From contig CAMPYB010000023.1 in assembly GCA_946998115.1 (NCBI GenBank), positions 1 to 14,516 of the forward strand: a stretch of DNA of 14,516 bases, written 5' to 3'. Numbering within the stretch: the stretch's first letter is position 1; every line of letters starts with the position of its first letter. This DNA is from an uncultured Actinomyces sp. Its GTDB lineage: Bacteria > Actinomycetota > Actinomycetes > Actinomycetales > Actinomycetaceae. This document shows, one piece after another, positions 14,053 to 14,516 of this stretch. The notes under the pieces are model-generated. The model ran no database searches. It saw only the letters and a list, made by a program, of their open reading frames with translations, and was not told where the DNA came from. A program made the translations under genes and the position numbers.

Positions 14053-14516
14053 ATGACTATGACGCAGGACAAACAAGCCGGTACAGGTCGTATTGCTCGT
14101 GTGATCGGTCCAGTTGTGGATGTGGAGTTCCCACCGGACCAACTACCACCACTTTACAATGCTCTTTTAGTAGATGTGACTTTAGGCGATAAAGACTCTA
14201 CATTTACTATGACTTTGGAAGTTGCACAACACTTGGGTGATAATATTGTTAGAACTATCGCTTTAAAACCTACAGATGGTTTAGTTCGTGGTTCAAAAGT
14301 AACTGATACTGGTGCTCCAATTACAGTTCCGGTCGGTGATGTAACAAAAGGACATGTTTTTAATGTTACAGGTGAAGTTTTAAATCTAAAATCTGATGAA
14401 AAGTTTGAAGTTACTGAACGTTGGCCGATTCACCGTCAACCACCTAAATTTGACCAGTTAGAGTCAAAGACTCAAATGTTTGAAACAGGCATTAAAGTTA
14501 TTGACTTGTTGACTCC
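14053..14516 (+). CDS. atpD: ATP synthase F1 subunit beta (partial, 3' end outside window)
   Basis: Catalytic subunit of F1, cut by the window edge after 154 complete codons. What is present is the N-terminal beta barrel, with GRIARVIGPVVDVEFP at about 12-27, LEVAQHLGDNIVRTIAL, GAPITVPVGD and then the start of the nucleotide-binding domain at FETGIKVIDLLTP. The P-loop GGAGVGKT expected a few residues later is not included. ATG 14053 has AAGGA (14041-14045) seven bases upstream; a second in-frame ATG two codons later is a less well spaced alternative. The reading frame is intact as far as visible, and atpC presumably follows outside the window. Confidence 0.97.
   Translation, partial: MTMTQDKQAGTGRIARVIGPVVDVEFPPDQLPPLYNALLVDVTLGDKDSTFTMTLEVAQHLGDNIVRTIALKPTDGLVRGSKVTDTGAPITVPVGDVTKGHVFNVTGEVLNLKSDEKFEVTERWPIHRQPPKFDQLESKTQMFETGIKVIDLLT

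Overview
The window reads as a chromosomal housekeeping segment of an AT-rich member of the Actinomycetota. The gene order is argS - rho - rpmE - prfA - prmC - tsaC (Sua5/YrdC type) - wecA-like - atpI-like - atpB-E-F-H-A-G-D. This is the order familiar from actinobacteria such as Mycobacterium (rho, rpmE, prfA, hemK, sua5, rfe, atpI-like, atpBEFHAGDC). Lineage-typical details support this: the ArgRS signature HLGGARWASVGD, the long Arg/Gly-rich insert in the Rho N-terminus, and the Rho motif ALYPPKKFFGAARN. Base composition is much poorer in GC than usual for the phylum (roughly one third GC by eye). That suggests a host-associated or reduced-genome lineage, but I cannot name a genus. All genes are on the + strand.

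Layout. Bases 64-1749 hold argS. Bases 1750-2060 are a 311-base AT-rich spacer where related genomes commonly carry lysA-hom-thr genes; here it holds only a possible promoter and a short hairpin ahead of rho. Bases 2061-5300 carry rho, rpmE and prfA. rpmE has a structured leader (two competing or pseudoknotted helices just before its ribosome binding site) and is followed by a likely intrinsic terminator. Bases 5287-7113 carry prmC, which overlaps prfA, and tsaC; both are strikingly AT-, Lys- and Asn-rich, and tsaC ends in an AT-rich intrinsic terminator. Bases 7345-8872 carry a wecA-family gene and a four-helix AtpI-like protein. Bases 9065-14516 carry the F1Fo ATP synthase operon, cut by the window edge inside atpD before its P-loop.

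Functionally, the first half is translation and transcription: tRNA-Arg charging, Rho termination, ribosomal protein L31, release factor 1, its methyltransferase PrmC, and t6A tRNA modification. The second half is the cell envelope (first lipid-linked sugar step) and energy coupling (a proton-type F1Fo ATPase, judged from the c-subunit). Coupling is tight within the ATPase operon: atpE/atpF and atpF/atpH share TAATG junctions and atpA/atpG are two bases apart. Three genes use non-ATG starts chosen by well-placed Shine-Dalgarno sequences (wecA TTG, atpI GTG, atpB TTG).

I see no mobile element, CRISPR array, tRNA, rRNA or clearly new multi-gene system. The more interesting parts are intergenic: the rpmE leader, the upstream ORF and hairpin before atpB, a 53-codon hydrophobic ORF whose stop overlaps the wecA start, and the apparent absence of lysA-hom-thr.
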